From: Teredinibacter turnerae
GTDB lineage: Bacteria; Pseudomonadota; Gammaproteobacteria; Pseudomonadales; Cellvibrionaceae
Reading direction: 5' to 3'
Length of the DNA stretch: 64,000 nucleotides
Assembly (NCBI RefSeq): GCF_037935975.1
Contig: NZ_CP149817.1
Coordinates: forward strand, 1,674,001 to 1,738,000
The position numbers were made by a program, and so were the translations under genes. How positions within the stretch are numbered: the stretch's first letter is position 1; each line of letters starts with the position of its first letter. Shown piece after piece: positions 42,712 through 54,849 of this stretch. The notes beneath the pieces are model-generated. The model was not told where the DNA came from. It did not search any database and saw only the letters and a program-made list of their open reading frames with translations.

Positions 42712-43971
42712 TCAAGTAGTTTGTTTTTGGAATAGCTGGCGGAATACCGGGTAGATATCCGCTGCACTTTGCAGCTGGCGCATGGCAAAGGTATTGGGGA
42801 AGTCGGACAATACTTGCTCGTAAGCATGCCAGAGCGCTTGTCGCTCGCGGGTGGTAATTTCGATATAGGAGTAATACTGCACCTTCGGCAATAACTTTTC
42901 TGTGAGCAGGCGGTAACAAATGACGGAGTCGTCATTCCAGTTATCGCCGTCAGAAGCCTGGGCGCCATAAATATTCCATTCGCTCGCCGGATACCGGGTT
43001 TGCAGAATGTCGTCCATCATTTTCAGTGCGCTCGAAACAATTGTGCCACCGGTTTCACGACTGTAGAAAAATTCCTGTTCATCCACTTCCTTTGCGCTTG
43101 TATGGTGACGAATAAACACGACTTCGGTGCGTTCATAGTTGCGCTGTAAAAACAGGTAGAGCAACAAAAAGAAACGCTTGGCGATATCTTTTGTTGCTTG
43201 ATCCATAGAACCAGACACATCCATCAGGCAAAACATCACCGCTTTGGAGGTGGGAAGAGGGTGCTTTACGTGGAGGTTGTACTTGAGATCGAAATCGTCC
43301 AGCCAGGGAATTCGCTTAATTTTGGCGCGCAACTGTTCAGCTTCGGCTAACAGTGCTTGCGCTTCTGCCGATTCCGGTTCCAGAATTTCGAGTTCTGCTT
43401 CGACCTCCTTCAAGCGTCGTCGCTTCTTACCAGTTAATGCGATACGGCGTGAATTCGCAGAGCGCAGTGAGCGAATAATATTGATTTTTCCTGGCGAACC
43501 TTCGTTACTTATTCCTGCGCGGCGAAACTCAAACTCCTCGTTTCCTGCCAGCTGGCGCTTGACCAGGTTTGGCAGAGCGAGATCTTCAAACAGAAAGTTA
43601 AGAAATTCTTCCTGCGATATTTGAAAAACAAAATCGTCCTCGCCTTCGCCGCTGTCGCTTGCCCCGGACCCGTTACCGCCACCACCTTGGCCCTGCTCCG
43701 GACGTTCGATGTGATCACCGCCGTTGAAACGGTCGTTACCGGGCAGCACGCGGTTGTTTTTGCCACCGGTTCCATGATGGAAAATGGGCTCGCTGATATC
43801 GCGAGTGGGAATGCTAATGCTTTCGCCACTCTCGATATCGGTTATGGATCGCCGGTCCACAGCATCGGAAACGGCTTTTTTGATGTGTTGCTGGTAGCGC
43901 CGCAAAAACCGCTGGCGATTTACCATGCTCTTCTTTTTGGAGTTCAGTCGGCGATCAATAATATAACTCAC
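42712..43971 (-). CDS. yeaH: YeaH/YhbH family protein (DUF444)
   Basis: Protein of 419 aa of the DUF444 family. The start '[25 protein letters not shown]' type sequence, a glycine-rich charged linker around residues 85-110, and a C-terminal von Willebrand A-like domain with '[14 protein letters not shown]' (metal-site DxSGS) are visible. It pairs with the AAA+ kinase PrkA, resembling MoxR/vWA pairs. It lies 8 bp before spoVR and 19 bp after prkA. Confidence 0.92.
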   Translation of the reverse strand: MSYIIDRRLNSKKKSMVNRQRFLRRYQQHIKKAVSDAVDRRSITDIESGESISIPTRDISEPIFHHGTGGKNNRVLPGNDRFNGGDHIERPEQGQGGGGNGSGASDSGEGEDDFVFQISQEEFLNFLFEDLALPNLVKRQLAGNEEFEFRRAGISNEGSPGKINIIRSLRSANSRRIALTGKKRRRLKEVEAELEILEPESAEAQALLAEAEQLRAKIKRIPWLDDFDLKYNLHVKHPLPTSKAVMFCLMDVSGSMDQATKDIAKRFFLLLYLFLQRNYERTEVVFIRHHTSAKEVDEQEFFYSRETGGTIVSSALKMMDDILQTRYPASEWNIYGAQASDGDNWNDDSVICYRLLTEKLLPKVQYYSYIEITTRERQALWHAYEQVLSDFPNTFAMRQLQSAADIYPVFRQLFQKQTT

Positions 43972-43990
43972 ACGAAACCCTTGCGTTGGC

Positions 43991-45913
43991 TTATTGAGAC
44001 TTGCGGACCCTGAGATACCACTCTGAGAGCAGGCGCACCTGCTTCTCCGTGTAGCCCCGGTCTACCATCCTGGCGACGAAATCCTCGTGTTTCTTGCGAT
44101 CATCCGCGGAGGATTTGGTGTTGAAAGAAATAACCGGCAGCAGTTCTTCAGTATTGGAAAACATTTTCTTCTCAATCACTGTTCTGAGCTTTTCGTAACT
44201 GCTCCATACCGGATTCTTACCGTTGTTGTTCGCGCGGGCACGTAGAACGAAGTTTACAATCTCGTTGCGGAAGTCTTTCGGATTACTAATGCCCGCGGGT
44301 TTTTCAATTTTTTCCAACTCTTCGTTTAGCGCTGCGCGGTTGAGAATCTCACCTGTTTCCGGATCGCGGTATTCCTGATCCTGAATCCAGAAGTCGGCAT
44401 AAGTCACGTACCGGTCAAAAATATTCTGGCCATATTCCGCATAGGATTCGAGGTAAGCGGTTTGTATCTCCTTGCCAATAAACTCCACATAACGGGGCGC
44501 CAGGAACTCTTTTAAGAACGAGAGGTAGCGATCGCGAATTTCTTCCGGGAACTGCTCCTGCTCGATTTGTTGCTCGAGCACATACAACAGATGTACCGGG
44601 TTGGCAGCAATTTCTGTGGGGTCGAAGTTGAATACCTTAGACAGAATTTTAAACGCGAAACGGGTAGACAGGCCGTTCATGCCTTCGTCTACTCCTGCTG
44701 CGTCTTTGTATTCCTGTAACGACTTGGCTTTCGGGTCGGTATCTTTCAGGTTTTGACCATCGTACACCCGCATTTTAGAAAACAGGCTCGAATTCTCAGG
44801 CAGCTTAATACGGGAGAGCACCGTAAATTGAGCGAGCATCTTGAGCGTATCGGGCGCGCAGGGCGCAGTATTCAACGAGCTGTTTTGTAACAACTTTTCG
44901 TAGATATGAACTTCTTCGGACAGGCGCAAGCAATAAGGGACTTTGACAATGTATACACGGTCAATAAATGCCTCATTATTTTTGTTGTTTTTGAAGCTCT
45001 GCCATTCCGCTTCGTTGGAATGCGCGAGCACGATACCGTCAAACGGAATTGCACCAAGCCCCTCAGTACTGTTGTAGTTGCCTTCCTGGGTCGCAGTCAA
45101 CAGGGGGTGCAGCACCTTAATTGGCGCTTTAAACATCTCCACGAATTCCATGATTCCCTGGTTCGCGCGGCATAGTCCGCCTGAGAAACTGTAGGCATCC
45201 GGGTCGTTTTGGGGGAAATCCTCAAGCTTTCGAATGTCGACCTTACCCACTAGCGACGATATATCCTGATTATTCTCGTCCCCTGGCTCCGTCTTAGAAA
45301 CGGCTACCTGGTCGAGAATGGAAGGGTAAACCTTAATAACCTTGAAGCGGCTGATGTCGCCACCGTATTCATGTAAGCGTTTTACGGCCCACGGTGACAT
45401 GATGGATTTCACATAGCGGCGCGGTATGCCGTAATCCTCCTCAAGAATGTGCGCATCCTCTTCGGGGTCGAACAGTCCAAGTGGGGACTCGTAGACTGGT
45501 GAGTCTTTCAGGCAGTAAATAGGTTGCTTTTCAATCAGCGTTTTGAGCTTCTCAGCCAGGGAGGATTTACCGCCACCAACCGGGCCAAGCAGATAAAGTA
45601 TTTGTTTCTTTTCTTCCAGCCCCTGCGCTGCATGACGGAAAAACGACACGATTTGGGCAATCGCCTCTTCCATGCCATAGAATTCTTCAAATGCCTCATA
45701 GCGTTTGATGATTTTGTTTGAAAATATTCGGCTTAATCGCGGGTCTTTAGAGGTGTCTACCAGCTCAGGCTCCCCAATGGCTGCGAGCATTCTCTCGGCA
45801 GCACTGGCATAAACTGTGGGGTCTTTTTTGCAGAGCTCAAGGTACTCCTGAATAGAGAGTTCCTCTTGTTGAGTTGCGGTGTATCTTGACTGATAGTGAT
45901 TAAAAATTGTCAT
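43991..45913 (-). CDS. prkA: PrkA family serine protein kinase (YeaG)
   Basis: Protein of 640 aa with an AAA+ domain (Walker A '[16 protein letters not shown]', Walker B region '[13 protein letters not shown]') and a C-terminal PrkA kinase-related domain. In E. coli YeaG is a kinase acting in sustained nitrogen starvation and stationary-phase stress. The ATG at 45913 gives the family start 'MTIFNHYQ'; the longer frame adds nine residues without support. First gene of the three-gene stress cluster. Confidence 0.93.
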   Translation of the reverse strand: MTIFNHYQSRYTATQQEELSIQEYLELCKKDPTVYASAAERMLAAIGEPELVDTSKDPRLSRIFSNKIIKRYEAFEEFYGMEEAIAQIVSFFRHAAQGLEEKKQILYLLGPVGGGKSSLAEKLKTLIEKQPIYCLKDSPVYESPLGLFDPEEDAHILEEDYGIPRRYVKSIMSPWAVKRLHEYGGDISRFKVIKVYPSILDQVAVSKTEPGDENNQDISSLVGKVDIRKLEDFPQNDPDAYSFSGGLCRANQGIMEFVEMFKAPIKVLHPLLTATQEGNYNSTEGLGAIPFDGIVLAHSNEAEWQSFKNNKNNEAFIDRVYIVKVPYCLRLSEEVHIYEKLLQNSSLNTAPCAPDTLKMLAQFTVLSRIKLPENSSLFSKMRVYDGQNLKDTDPKAKSLQEYKDAAGVDEGMNGLSTRFAFKILSKVFNFDPTEIAANPVHLLYVLEQQIEQEQFPEEIRDRYLSFLKEFLAPRYVEFIGKEIQTAYLESYAEYGQNIFDRYVTYADFWIQDQEYRDPETGEILNRAALNEELEKIEKPAGISNPKDFRNEIVNFVLRARANNNGKNPVWSSYEKLRTVIEKKMFSNTEELLPVISFNTKSSADDRKKHEDFVARMVDRGYTEKQVRLLSEWYLRVRKSQ

Positions 45914-46810
45914 GCATTTTCTCCTGCTGCCGAGCGGCATCGCTCGGACAATAGACGTCTCGCTGACATGACTGGTGGCGTAATTGTTGCGGCATCAGTT
46001 TGCCAGCGACCATTTGAGGGGGGAGCAATGGCCGCCAATTAACGGCCTATTACTAAATCCCACCTCGCGTGGGTTTATCGATGAAATGCTTTAAGCGCCC
46101 TGCTATTAATTGATAATAGCTCTGAAGAGGCGAGGGCGCAGACTATTTTCCAGTTCTCAAGTGTGTCTATAGATTCTGCTTTGACACTTCTAAAAAGAAT
46201 TAGATTCCCATAGTCCCAATATTTTCAGGTTCTTGATTAACACTCAAACATTCGGCTACTTGCGGTGCAAAAAATAAAAGAACTCAACTTTCTCTCAGGT
46301 TCTTAAGCGGATTTTACAGTTCGTCTGAACGCTGGCTGAGCGTGACGATAACCGCGTTATCATTTTGTTTGCCCCAAGCGCTTTCGTTAAATGTTCAAAT
46401 CAAGTGACCTGCTAAAGTGTTGTGACCTTGCCTGCTTTAACTTGTGGCAATACACTTTGCCGCGCAGCGTGGTCATATTCGTAGAAGAACGCGTTGTTAG
46501 AAAAACCCGTTAATTTTTAGCGAGTCTCACTGCAACCGAATATGCGTGATGTTTTAAAGCCTACACTACACGCCTTCATGTTAAGTTGAAACCCAATTTA
46601 ACCGTTCTCGTTAGCAAAAATAAAATGTGCTAACCGTTTTAATCAAGGTCGTGGTAAAACACACAGTCATGTTCACTGGGACCACCTGTGCATACCGGCA
46701 AGCCACACAGAGCGATTGTTTGGTTTCAAAAAAAGTATTCAAGTATTGCGCCAGAACTTTGGTATCTTATTGGGTAATACGTAATTCAAAACATTTGGGA
46801 TTTTTGTACT
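45914..46810. other. Gene-free 900 bp between prkA and galE
   Basis: Divergent promoter region with no credible frame, RNA gene or terminator. I looked for a sigma-54 site for prkA; the best match (near 46000, minus strand) has the wrong GG-GC spacing, so none is called. Confidence 0.5.
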
Positions 46811-47830
46811 ATGAGTATTCTGGTTACTGGGGGTGCTGGCTACATTGGCACTCATACCTGTATAGAGCTGTTGAGCGCGGGCTACGAAGTGGTCGTGGTC
46901 GATAATCTTTGCAACAGTAAGCGTGAGGCGCTCAACAGGGTGGAAGAAGTCAGCGGTAAAAAAGTGACTTTTATCCAGGGAGATGTCACCGATAAAGCGG
47001 TTTTGCGCGATATTTTCAGCGAATACTCCATTGATGCGGTCATCCATTTCGCCGGTTTGAAAGCCGTTGGGGAGAGCACACAAATACCCTTGCGCTACTA
47101 CCATACCAACCTCGGTGGTACGGTGGCATTGTGCGAGGTAATGGAAGCGTTCGGGGTTTCGCGGCTGTTGTTCAGCTCGTCGGCTACCGTATACGGTGAT
47201 CCGGCATCCGTGCCCATTCTGGAAACCTTTCCCACCTCGGCGACTAACCCCTATGGGCGCAGCAAGCTGATGGTGGAAGATATCCTCCGGGATGCCTGCC
47301 GGGTACCCGGCAATGACTGGCGCGTCGGGTTGCTGCGCTACTTTAACCCGATAGGGGCGCACCCCTCTGGACGCTTAGGCGAGGACCCGCAAGGCATCCC
47401 GAATAATCTATTGCCCTACGTAGCCCAGGTTGCAGTAGGAAAACTGGCCAGATTGCGCGTTTTCGGCGACGATTACCCCACAGTTGATGGCACAGGGGTG
47501 CGTGACTACATTCATGTGGTCGATCTCGCCCGGGGCCATGTTAAGGCGCTGGAAAAGCTCCTGAACTGTCAGCCGGCCTGCCTTACGTATAACCTGGGCA
47601 CTGGTCAGGGGTATAGCGTGCTGCAGATTGTAGACGCGTTCGCGAAGGCATGCGGCAAGGAAATCCCCTATGAGATCGCGGAGCGGCGACCGGGTGATAT
47701 TGCGGAATGTTACGCTGATCCGGCGCTGGCTACGAATGAGTTGGGCTGGAAAGCTGAGTACGGGTTGGAGCAAATGGTTGCGGATACCTGGCGTTGGCAG
47801 TCCGGCAATCCCCAGGGGTACGAAGACTGA
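46811..47830 (+). CDS. galE: UDP-glucose 4-epimerase
   Basis: Enzyme of 339 aa interconverting UDP-glucose and UDP-galactose, supplying LPS and exopolysaccharide synthesis. NAD motif '[12 protein letters not shown]', '[15 protein letters not shown]', catalytic Ser in 'FSSSATVYG' and Tyr-Lys in 'NPYGRSK' are present, as is the '[18 protein letters not shown]' signature. The ATG at 46811 has no strong ribosome-binding site. Confidence 0.95.
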   Translation: MSILVTGGAGYIGTHTCIELLSAGYEVVVVDNLCNSKREALNRVEEVSGKKVTFIQGDVTDKAVLRDIFSEYSIDAVIHFAGLKAVGESTQIPLRYYHTNLGGTVALCEVMEAFGVSRLLFSSSATVYGDPASVPILETFPTSATNPYGRSKLMVEDILRDACRVPGNDWRVGLLRYFNPIGAHPSGRLGEDPQGIPNNLLPYVAQVAVGKLARLRVFGDDYPTVDGTGVRDYIHVVDLARGHVKALEKLLNCQPACLTYNLGTGQGYSVLQIVDAFAKACGKEIPYEIAERRPGDIAECYADPALATNELGWKAEYGLEQMVADTWRWQSGNPQGYED

Positions 47831-47912
47831 GCTTACGGGCATGCACCAGCAAGTGTCTGCCCAGGGGGCGGAACTGAAGGCTTCGCCCGGCCTGCTCGCG
47901 ACATATTCGGTG

Positions 47913-48740
<828 letters not shown>

Positions 48741-49136
48741 CTAGTGGAGCGCGTGTGGTTGGACCAATGCAAATACGGGAATCTCCGCGTCAAACTGCAG
48801 GCCGCTGGCAGACTTCATTGTGTAATAGCCTTTCATCAGCCCAGTCGGGGTGGCCATTACTGTGCCGCTGGTATAGGTATAATCCTCGCCGGGTGCGATT
48901 GTGGGTTGCTCACCCACCACGCCTATGCCCTGGACTTCCTGCACCTTGTCGTTTGCGTCGGTAATATGCCAATAGCGGCTCAGCAATTGAACGTCTTCGA
49001 TACCTTGATTGCAGATGCTAACGGTATAGCTGTACACATATTTGTGTTGTTCTGGTAGTGACTGTTCTTCGATATAGCGCGTTGCGACAGAAATTTGTAC
49101 TGTGTTCGATGCGCCGACATTGAAATCATTGCTCAT
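48741..49136 (-). CDS. apaG: ApaG protein
   Basis: Small beta-sandwich protein of 131 aa. 'YVYSYTVSICNQG', 'LLSRYWHITDAND', 'VQGIGVVGEQPTIAPGEDYTYTSG' and 'GYYTMKSASG' match ApaG throughout. The role is not fully defined (divalent-cation resistance; phosphate binding). It lies between rsmA (8 bp) and apaH (12 bp). Confidence 0.95.
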   Translation of the reverse strand: MSNDFNVGASNTVQISVATRYIEEQSLPEQHKYVYSYTVSICNQGIEDVQLLSRYWHITDANDKVQEVQGIGVVGEQPTIAPGEDYTYTSGTVMATPTGLMKGYYTMKSASGLQFDAEIPVFALVQPHALH

Positions 49137-49144
49137 ATACGGGT

Positions 49145-49948
49145 CTACTCTTCAGGCCAGAGGGCGTTACTGAGGTTAACGTATTGTTCAAGACTAAGGT
49201 TTTCGGCGCGTTGAGCCAAGTCGATTTTAACGTCAATAGATGCAAAATCTATTTCAAACGACTTGAGAGAATTACGCAGCGTTTTACGTCTCTGGGCGAA
49301 AGCTGTTTTTACCAGCGTCTCGAACCGCGCCATATTGTGGGCTTTGACTGGCAATTCTTTTTGCGGCACCAAGCGCACTATCGCTGAGTCTACTTTAGGT
49401 GCGGGGATGAAACACTCAGGCGGCACTTCGAACAGGTTTTCCACCTGGCAGAAATACTGCGCCATAATGCTCAATCGACCATAATTTTTTTCGCCAGGGC
49501 TCGCGGCAAGCCGCTCAACCACTTCCTTTTGTAACATGAAATGCATGTCGCGTACCTGTTCGCGAAAGCTTAGCAGGTGAAAAATCAGCGGTGTCGAAAT
49601 GTTGTACGGCAGGTTGCCGACGATGCGCAGCGGGTGCTCAATTGAACTCAAGCGGCTGAAGTCAAAATTCAGTGCGTCAGTTTGATGGATTTTAAAGCCG
49701 CGAAACTTGGCGAATTGCGCCAGAAGTCCCGGTATCAGGTCCTTATCCAACTCGATCACTTGCAGGTTTGGACAGTGCTCAAGCAGCAGTCCGGTAATGG
49801 CCCCTTGACCTGGTCCGATCTCGACCAGGTTGTCGCCCTCTTGTGGGTGAACTGCACGCACAATGGCGTTTATTACACCCTGATCCTGGAGAAAGTTCTG
49901 CCCAAAGCGTTTTTTTGCCTGATGCTGCAGGTTTGGTCCACGCTTCAC
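49145..49948 (-). CDS. rsmA: 16S rRNA dimethyladenosine transferase
   Basis: Methyltransferase (KsgA) of 267 aa that dimethylates A1518 and A1519 in helix 45. '[11 protein letters not shown]', SAM motif '[11 protein letters not shown]', '[10 protein letters not shown]'-type catalytic motif (here [10 protein letters not shown]) and '[11 protein letters not shown]' are all present. It overlaps pdxA by 4 bp. Confidence 0.96.
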   Translation of the reverse strand: MKRGPNLQHQAKKRFGQNFLQDQGVINAIVRAVHPQEGDNLVEIGPGQGAITGLLLEHCPNLQVIELDKDLIPGLLAQFAKFRGFKIHQTDALNFDFSRLSSIEHPLRIVGNLPYNISTPLIFHLLSFREQVRDMHFMLQKEVVERLAASPGEKNYGRLSIMAQYFCQVENLFEVPPECFIPAPKVDSAIVRLVPQKELPVKAHNMARFETLVKTAFAQRRKTLRNSLKSFEIDFASIDVKIDLAQRAENLSLEQYVNLSNALWPEE

Positions 49949-50928
49949 TTTTGTGTCTCCAAATTTGCAGCCAGGCGCACGGCTTCGCGCAGAGCGACCT
50001 GTAGGCTACCTGGGTCAGCGGCGCCGCTGCCAGCGAGGTCCAGGGCGGTGCCGTGGTCGACAGATGTGCGAATAAACGGCAGCCCCAGCGTAATGTTGAC
50101 TGCGTTGCCAAAGCCCTTGTATTTGAGCACGGGAAGGCCCTGATCGTGATACATGGCGAGCACCGCATCAGCGTTGTCGAGGTATTTTGGGGTAAACAGC
50201 GTGTCCGCGGGGAGCGGGCCGATGAGGTTTTCACCCTGGGCGCGAAAATTATTGAGCACAGGTACGATAACGTCGAGCTCCTCGCGACCCAAATGGCCGC
50301 CTTCACCGGCGTGAGGGTTCAGCCCGCACACCAGAACTCGCGGCTGCTCGATACCAAACTTGCGTTTTAGATCGGCCAGCAAAATGGCAATGGTGTCGGA
50401 TAAATCACTATCGGTTATTGCAGCCGATACATCTTTAAGGGGCAAGTGTGTTGTTGCCAAGGCGACTCTCAAACCCTCGGTCGCAAGCATCATGACTACG
50501 CGAGCGGTGTTACTGCGCTCGGCAAAGAACTCAGTGTGACCTGAAAAAGCGACACCGGCGTCATTAATAATGCTTTTCTGTACCGGGCCAGTAACCACTG
50601 CCTGAAAGCGGCCGTCGAGGCAGCCAAGTGCGGCCAGTGCGAGTGTATCCAGCACATAATGTGCGTTTGCTTTGTCGAGTTTCCCCGGGCGAACAGCTGC
50701 GCCGAGCGGTACATCGAGGTAACACAGTTCGCCGGCTGCAGCGGTTGCGGGGCGGCTCTCGTCGAATGGAATCAATGTGAGCGCCAGACCAAGCTGCTCT
50801 GCCCGTTGTGCGAGCATTTCGCCGCTGGCGATGCACACCAGCTCAAAGCCGCGCGCCTGTTGTGCGATCCCGACGGCGAGGTCGGGGCCGATACCAGCGG
50901 GTTCGCCGGGTGTCAGAGCAATTCGCAC
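49945..50928 (-). CDS. pdxA: 4-hydroxythreonine-4-phosphate dehydrogenase
   Basis: Pyridoxal-phosphate biosynthesis enzyme of 327 aa. '[13 protein letters not shown]', '[10 protein letters not shown]', the metal-binding '[15 protein letters not shown]' and '[16 protein letters not shown]' are characteristic. It lies 9 bp after surA in the conserved cluster. Confidence 0.95.
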   Translation of the reverse strand: MRIALTPGEPAGIGPDLAVGIAQQARGFELVCIASGEMLAQRAEQLGLALTLIPFDESRPATAAAGELCYLDVPLGAAVRPGKLDKANAHYVLDTLALAALGCLDGRFQAVVTGPVQKSIINDAGVAFSGHTEFFAERSNTARVVMMLATEGLRVALATTHLPLKDVSAAITDSDLSDTIAILLADLKRKFGIEQPRVLVCGLNPHAGEGGHLGREELDVIVPVLNNFRAQGENLIGPLPADTLFTPKYLDNADAVLAMYHDQGLPVLKYKGFGNAVNITLGLPFIRTSVDHGTALDLAGSGAADPGSLQVALREAVRLAANLETQK

Positions 50929-50937
50929 ACAGGACTC

Positions 50938-52233
50938 CTAAATTTTTACTTCGATGAAGGCATCGTCGCGCATTTCCTGTAGCCAGACTTGGGTTTCATC
51001 CTCAAATCGACGGCTGGTAAGCACCTGCCTGGCCTTGGCCCGGATCGCTTCTTCAGTGAGGTCTTCCTGGCGTCGATCCAGGACTTCCAGAATGTGCCAG
51101 CCGAACTGGGTCTGGAAGGGCTCGCTGATTTCACCAATCTTGGTATCGCGAATCGTTTGCGCAAACTCTCCCACGAAGGTGTCTGGCTCCGCCCAACCGA
51201 GATCGCCGCCGGACATCTTAGAGCCAATATCTTCAGAGTTGTCTTTTGCCAGTTCTGCGAAATCTGCTTCACCTTTAACGATTTGCTCACGTATCTGCTC
51301 GAGCTTCGCGCGCGCTTTGTCACTCGGCAAAATCGCGGACGGTTTTAACAGAATATGACGCACTTTCGCCTGCGAAACCACTTGCTTGGTTTCACCGCGT
51401 TTGTCCATCAATTTCAGAATATGAAAGCCGGCCTGACTGCGTGCAGGTTTTGAGACGTCTCCCACCTCTAGCGTGGGGGCAATTTCAGCAAACAGGGTCG
51501 GCAAGTCGGCCGATTTACGAAACCCCAGATCGCCGCCTTTAAGCGCTGATGGCCCGGACGACTCTGCGATCGCCATTTCGCCGAAGTTTGCGCCGTTCAC
51601 CAGTTGTTTGTAGATGGCATCGGCCCGCTTCTCGGCAGCGTCAGTCTGCTCTTTCGATGGGGCGGGGGGCAGTGGAATCAATATATGGCCAAGTCGATAA
51701 TCCGGTGATATCCAGAACTGGGCATCGGCTGATTTCAAAAAGTTGCTGATCTCCTGTTCGGAGATACGGATACGGCCGCGAACTACGCCCTGAGATACTT
51801 GCTGGAGGGTAATTTCGCGGCGCAAGTTTTCACGAAACTCGTGCATGTTTGCCGCTTCGGCACGAACTTCACGGGCGAAGGTCTCTTCGTCCCAGCCGCG
51901 CGACGCCTTAATATTCTGGATTGCACCGTTCAGGTCTGCATCCGAAATTTCAATGCCATAGCGCTTGGCCATATTGAGCTGCAAGGTTTCGGAGATCAGT
52001 TGATCCAACACCTGTTTTTGCAGGACATCGCGGGGCGGCAACCGCATGCCGGCCTGGGCTGCGCGCTGGGTGATATTAGCGATACGCGAATCCAGCTCGG
52101 ACTGGGTAATCACTGATTTATCAACAATGACTACGACGCGGTCGAGCATTTGCGGTTGGCTGTAGCTTGGGAGAGACAACGCCAGCGCAAAAACCGCCAG
52201 CACAGAAACAAAAATTGAAGTCATTCGGTGCAT
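50938..52233 (-). CDS. surA: Periplasmic chaperone/peptidyl-prolyl isomerase SurA
   Basis: Outer-membrane-protein chaperone of 431 aa. It has a signal peptide (to about residue 25, ending 'SYSQ'), the N-terminal 'LDRVVVIVDKSVITQSELDSR' chaperone module, two parvulin domains ('YRLGHILIPLP' about 180-275 and 'VRHILLKPS' about 290-390), and a C-terminal helix. It follows lptD by 1 bp, consistent with its role in LptD assembly. Confidence 0.95.
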   Translation of the reverse strand: MHRMTSIFVSVLAVFALALSLPSYSQPQMLDRVVVIVDKSVITQSELDSRIANITQRAAQAGMRLPPRDVLQKQVLDQLISETLQLNMAKRYGIEISDADLNGAIQNIKASRGWDEETFAREVRAEAANMHEFRENLRREITLQQVSQGVVRGRIRISEQEISNFLKSADAQFWISPDYRLGHILIPLPPAPSKEQTDAAEKRADAIYKQLVNGANFGEMAIAESSGPSALKGGDLGFRKSADLPTLFAEIAPTLEVGDVSKPARSQAGFHILKLMDKRGETKQVVSQAKVRHILLKPSAILPSDKARAKLEQIREQIVKGEADFAELAKDNSEDIGSKMSGGDLGWAEPDTFVGEFAQTIRDTKIGEISEPFQTQFGWHILEVLDRRQEDLTEEAIRAKARQVLTSRRFEDETQVWLQEMRDDAFIEVKI

Positions 52234-52234
52234 A

Positions 52235-54736
52235 TTATTTTTTCTGGTTGAGATAATTTTCGCGCTCGCGATAGCCGTAGATGCTGTCTTCGAGAATCGA
52301 GTTCACGCGGGCCCCGGAGCTGCCCAGGCCTTTCAGGTGAAATTCGACAAACAGCCCTCGATCATACAGTGCATCCGCAGAATCCGCGAGGGGCGCTATG
52401 TTACTGTCCAACCAGCGGCGCGCCAAGACGCGGACCCGGTAGCAGCAGTCGTTGTATTCGAGACCTAAAAAAGATTCCAGTTCCGTCTTGGAACCAAAGT
52501 CGTAGTTGTAACGCCCCATGGCTGTCCACTGTGCGTTCACCGGCGTGACGAAAGAGCCGTCCACCTGATCGATACCGGTAGTGCTCGCAGTTTCGCGGCG
52601 AATATAGCTATAACCGAGGTTCACCAGCGTGCGGCTGTTTTCGCTGCGGTACTGGATACCGGCATCGCCGCGCTTAAACACGCTGTTTTCCCCATCGTAA
52701 ACCGCGCTGGCGTAAAGGCGGCCGCGTTCGCCAAGCCGCAGCCGCATGTCTCCCGCAAACTCGGATTTATCTTCGGTCGAGACGTCCTCGGTGAGCGCAA
52801 CGCGCTGACTGTCGAAGTGGAAAATCTGGCCGAGGCTGATGCTGAAGTATTCATTGCCGGTGTTTTGCCCGAACCAGTTGCTGGTGACGCCGATAGTGAC
52901 TCGGTTGGCGTCGTCCAGTCGGTCGCCGCCGATGAACCTCGAGTCGCGGTAGAGTTGCGAGTAAGAGAAGGTGCGTTGGCTGGTATCAAAATTTACGTTC
53001 TGACCGTCGTCAGTCACGTTGTACAGTTCTGAGTGATCGGCATAACTTCGGTATAGGTAAAACACTCTGGGTTCGAGGGTTTGCAGTAGCACTCCGCCAG
53101 GATGTTCAAATATAACGCCGGAGTCGAAGCTCGCGAGGGTACTTACCAGTGTCGGGTTTGCGTCGGCGTCCCCGGCGAGGGCATCCTGATCCAGTTCATA
53201 GTGCAGGGTCTGTACGCCCAGTTGGGGTTTTACAAAGCCCCAGGGATACCGCTGATTCGCCGACATGCGATAGTCGCTGTTGAAGCGGCTGCCTTTTATG
53301 ATGCTGTTGCCGTTGCGCCAGTTGTCGTCCGGATGGTCAAAGCGGGTGATCTGGTTTTCAAGGGAGGTGGAGATCGGACCAACTTGATATTGGCCGTCCA
53401 GATCAATTTGTGGCATGCGGCGGTAGGGGTCATCGACATCGTAGAGCAGCACCTGGTAGTCCTGGGCCAGTGCACGCAGCTGCCAGTGGTCGAATTGCGC
53501 GCCAACGGACGCTGACTGGTTTAGATGGGTGGTGTTCTGCAAGCTGATGGAGTTCGTGCCCAGATCGCGGAAGTAGTCGTTGTCGCTGACGCGGGTGTAA
53601 TTGATTTCGCTGAACCAGGTGCTGCCAGTGCCCCCGTTTTGCTCGAAGTGGCCAAGCCAGCGGTTTTCGCCTTTGTAAGGTACGGCCTGCGCTTCGGTCA
53701 GCTCGCCCGCTGCTATGCGCTCGTCCAGTTCAGCGGTGCGACCGCCGCGGTCGTTTGCGAGAAAAGCAACGTTGGCGAGGCTCGCGAAGTGGCTGTTTAA
53801 ATGGCGGCCTTCCAATTCCAGCATGCCGCCGCGTTTGCCGATGTAGCGCGGGGTGATAGTCGCGTCGTAATTAGGCGCCAGGTTCAGGTAGTAAGGTGTA
53901 GATATATCTAAACCATTTTTTTCGCTCACGCTCAGCGAAGGAAAAAGAAAGCCGCTTTTGCGCTCGTCACTCACCGGGAAGCTGATGTACGGCAAGTAAA
54001 TAAGCGGTACATTCATAATTTTCAGCTTGATGTTACGTCCGGTTCCCCAGTTCGATTCGGTATCGATGGTAATTTCTTCCCCTTCGAGCAGCCAGGAGCG
54101 ATTGCCGGGTTCACAGCTGGTGAATTGGCCTTCGCGCAAGCGAATGACTTTGTCCGGGGTTTGTTCGATGGATTTTGCGTTTCCGCGCAGGTGCTGCTCA
54201 TGCAATACAAACTGCGCATCGCGAAATTCAGCGGAGTGGTCTGTACCCTTGGCGTCGGCGCCGCTGCCCCGCAGGAGGAGGCCGGGCTGACGAATACTTA
54301 CATTGCCTTCAAGCGCAGCCGTGTCCTCTACCATGTTGTAAATCATGCGGTCCGCTTTGATTTCTCGGTCGCCCTGGCTAACTTCAACACTGCCTTCGAG
54401 GCGTGCTGTTTCGCCCTCAGTAACTTCCGAGCTGTCCGCATCTATATAAAGTGGCTGCTCTTCAATAGGCGCCGCGTCACCGGTGGTACGGTCGCGGGTA
54501 GGGTCGATGTAAAGGCCATCGCACCCAGGGCCGACGCGGGTGAGTTGTTCGGCTGTCAGCGTTTCTTTGGGGTGCCAATCGTAGGGCATCTCAGTATCGG
54601 CGGGCTCCGCGCACAGTGCGCTTGCCGATTGCAGGGCAAGCGCACCGGTTGCCAGCCAGCGCAGTTGGTCCCGCCTCTGCGTCTCCACCCACAGGTTTTG
54701 AGAGGGGCGCTTGTGGCGGGCTGGAGGCTTGGGCAT
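52235..54736 (-). CDS. lptD: LPS-assembly protein LptD
   Basis: Outer-membrane LPS translocon of 833 aa. The periplasmic OstA/LptA-like domain ('YIDADSSEVTEGETARLEGS', 'DRMIYNMVEDTAALEG') is followed by the large beta-barrel. The disulfide cysteines expected for LptD are visible: one in 'GPGCDG', one in 'TSCEPGN' and the adjacent pair in 'NDCCYRV'. The ATG at 54736 has GGA upstream; an alternative at 54757 adds seven residues before the signal region. Confidence 0.94.
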   Translation of the reverse strand: MPKPPARHKRPSQNLWVETQRRDQLRWLATGALALQSASALCAEPADTEMPYDWHPKETLTAEQLTRVGPGCDGLYIDPTRDRTTGDAAPIEEQPLYIDADSSEVTEGETARLEGSVEVSQGDREIKADRMIYNMVEDTAALEGNVSIRQPGLLLRGSGADAKGTDHSAEFRDAQFVLHEQHLRGNAKSIEQTPDKVIRLREGQFTSCEPGNRSWLLEGEEITIDTESNWGTGRNIKLKIMNVPLIYLPYISFPVSDERKSGFLFPSLSVSEKNGLDISTPYYLNLAPNYDATITPRYIGKRGGMLELEGRHLNSHFASLANVAFLANDRGGRTAELDERIAAGELTEAQAVPYKGENRWLGHFEQNGGTGSTWFSEINYTRVSDNDYFRDLGTNSISLQNTTHLNQSASVGAQFDHWQLRALAQDYQVLLYDVDDPYRRMPQIDLDGQYQVGPISTSLENQITRFDHPDDNWRNGNSIIKGSRFNSDYRMSANQRYPWGFVKPQLGVQTLHYELDQDALAGDADANPTLVSTLASFDSGVIFEHPGGVLLQTLEPRVFYLYRSYADHSELYNVTDDGQNVNFDTSQRTFSYSQLYRDSRFIGGDRLDDANRVTIGVTSNWFGQNTGNEYFSISLGQIFHFDSQRVALTEDVSTEDKSEFAGDMRLRLGERGRLYASAVYDGENSVFKRGDAGIQYRSENSRTLVNLGYSYIRRETASTTGIDQVDGSFVTPVNAQWTAMGRYNYDFGSKTELESFLGLEYNDCCYRVRVLARRWLDSNIAPLADSADALYDRGLFVEFHLKGLGSSGARVNSILEDSIYGYRERENYLNQKK

Positions 54737-54849
54737 ACTGATTTTTCCGAATAGCATTTTACAAAAAATTTTAGGCCGCAGATTCTACTGATGTCGCGCC
54801 CATTAGTACATGAGTAACGGATTTGCGGATGAGAACCTCTGGAGGTGAT

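Noticed and set aside
45990-46030. Sigma-54 promoter for prkA
   Set aside because: The best TGGCA...TGC match has 9 rather than 10 bases between GG and GC.
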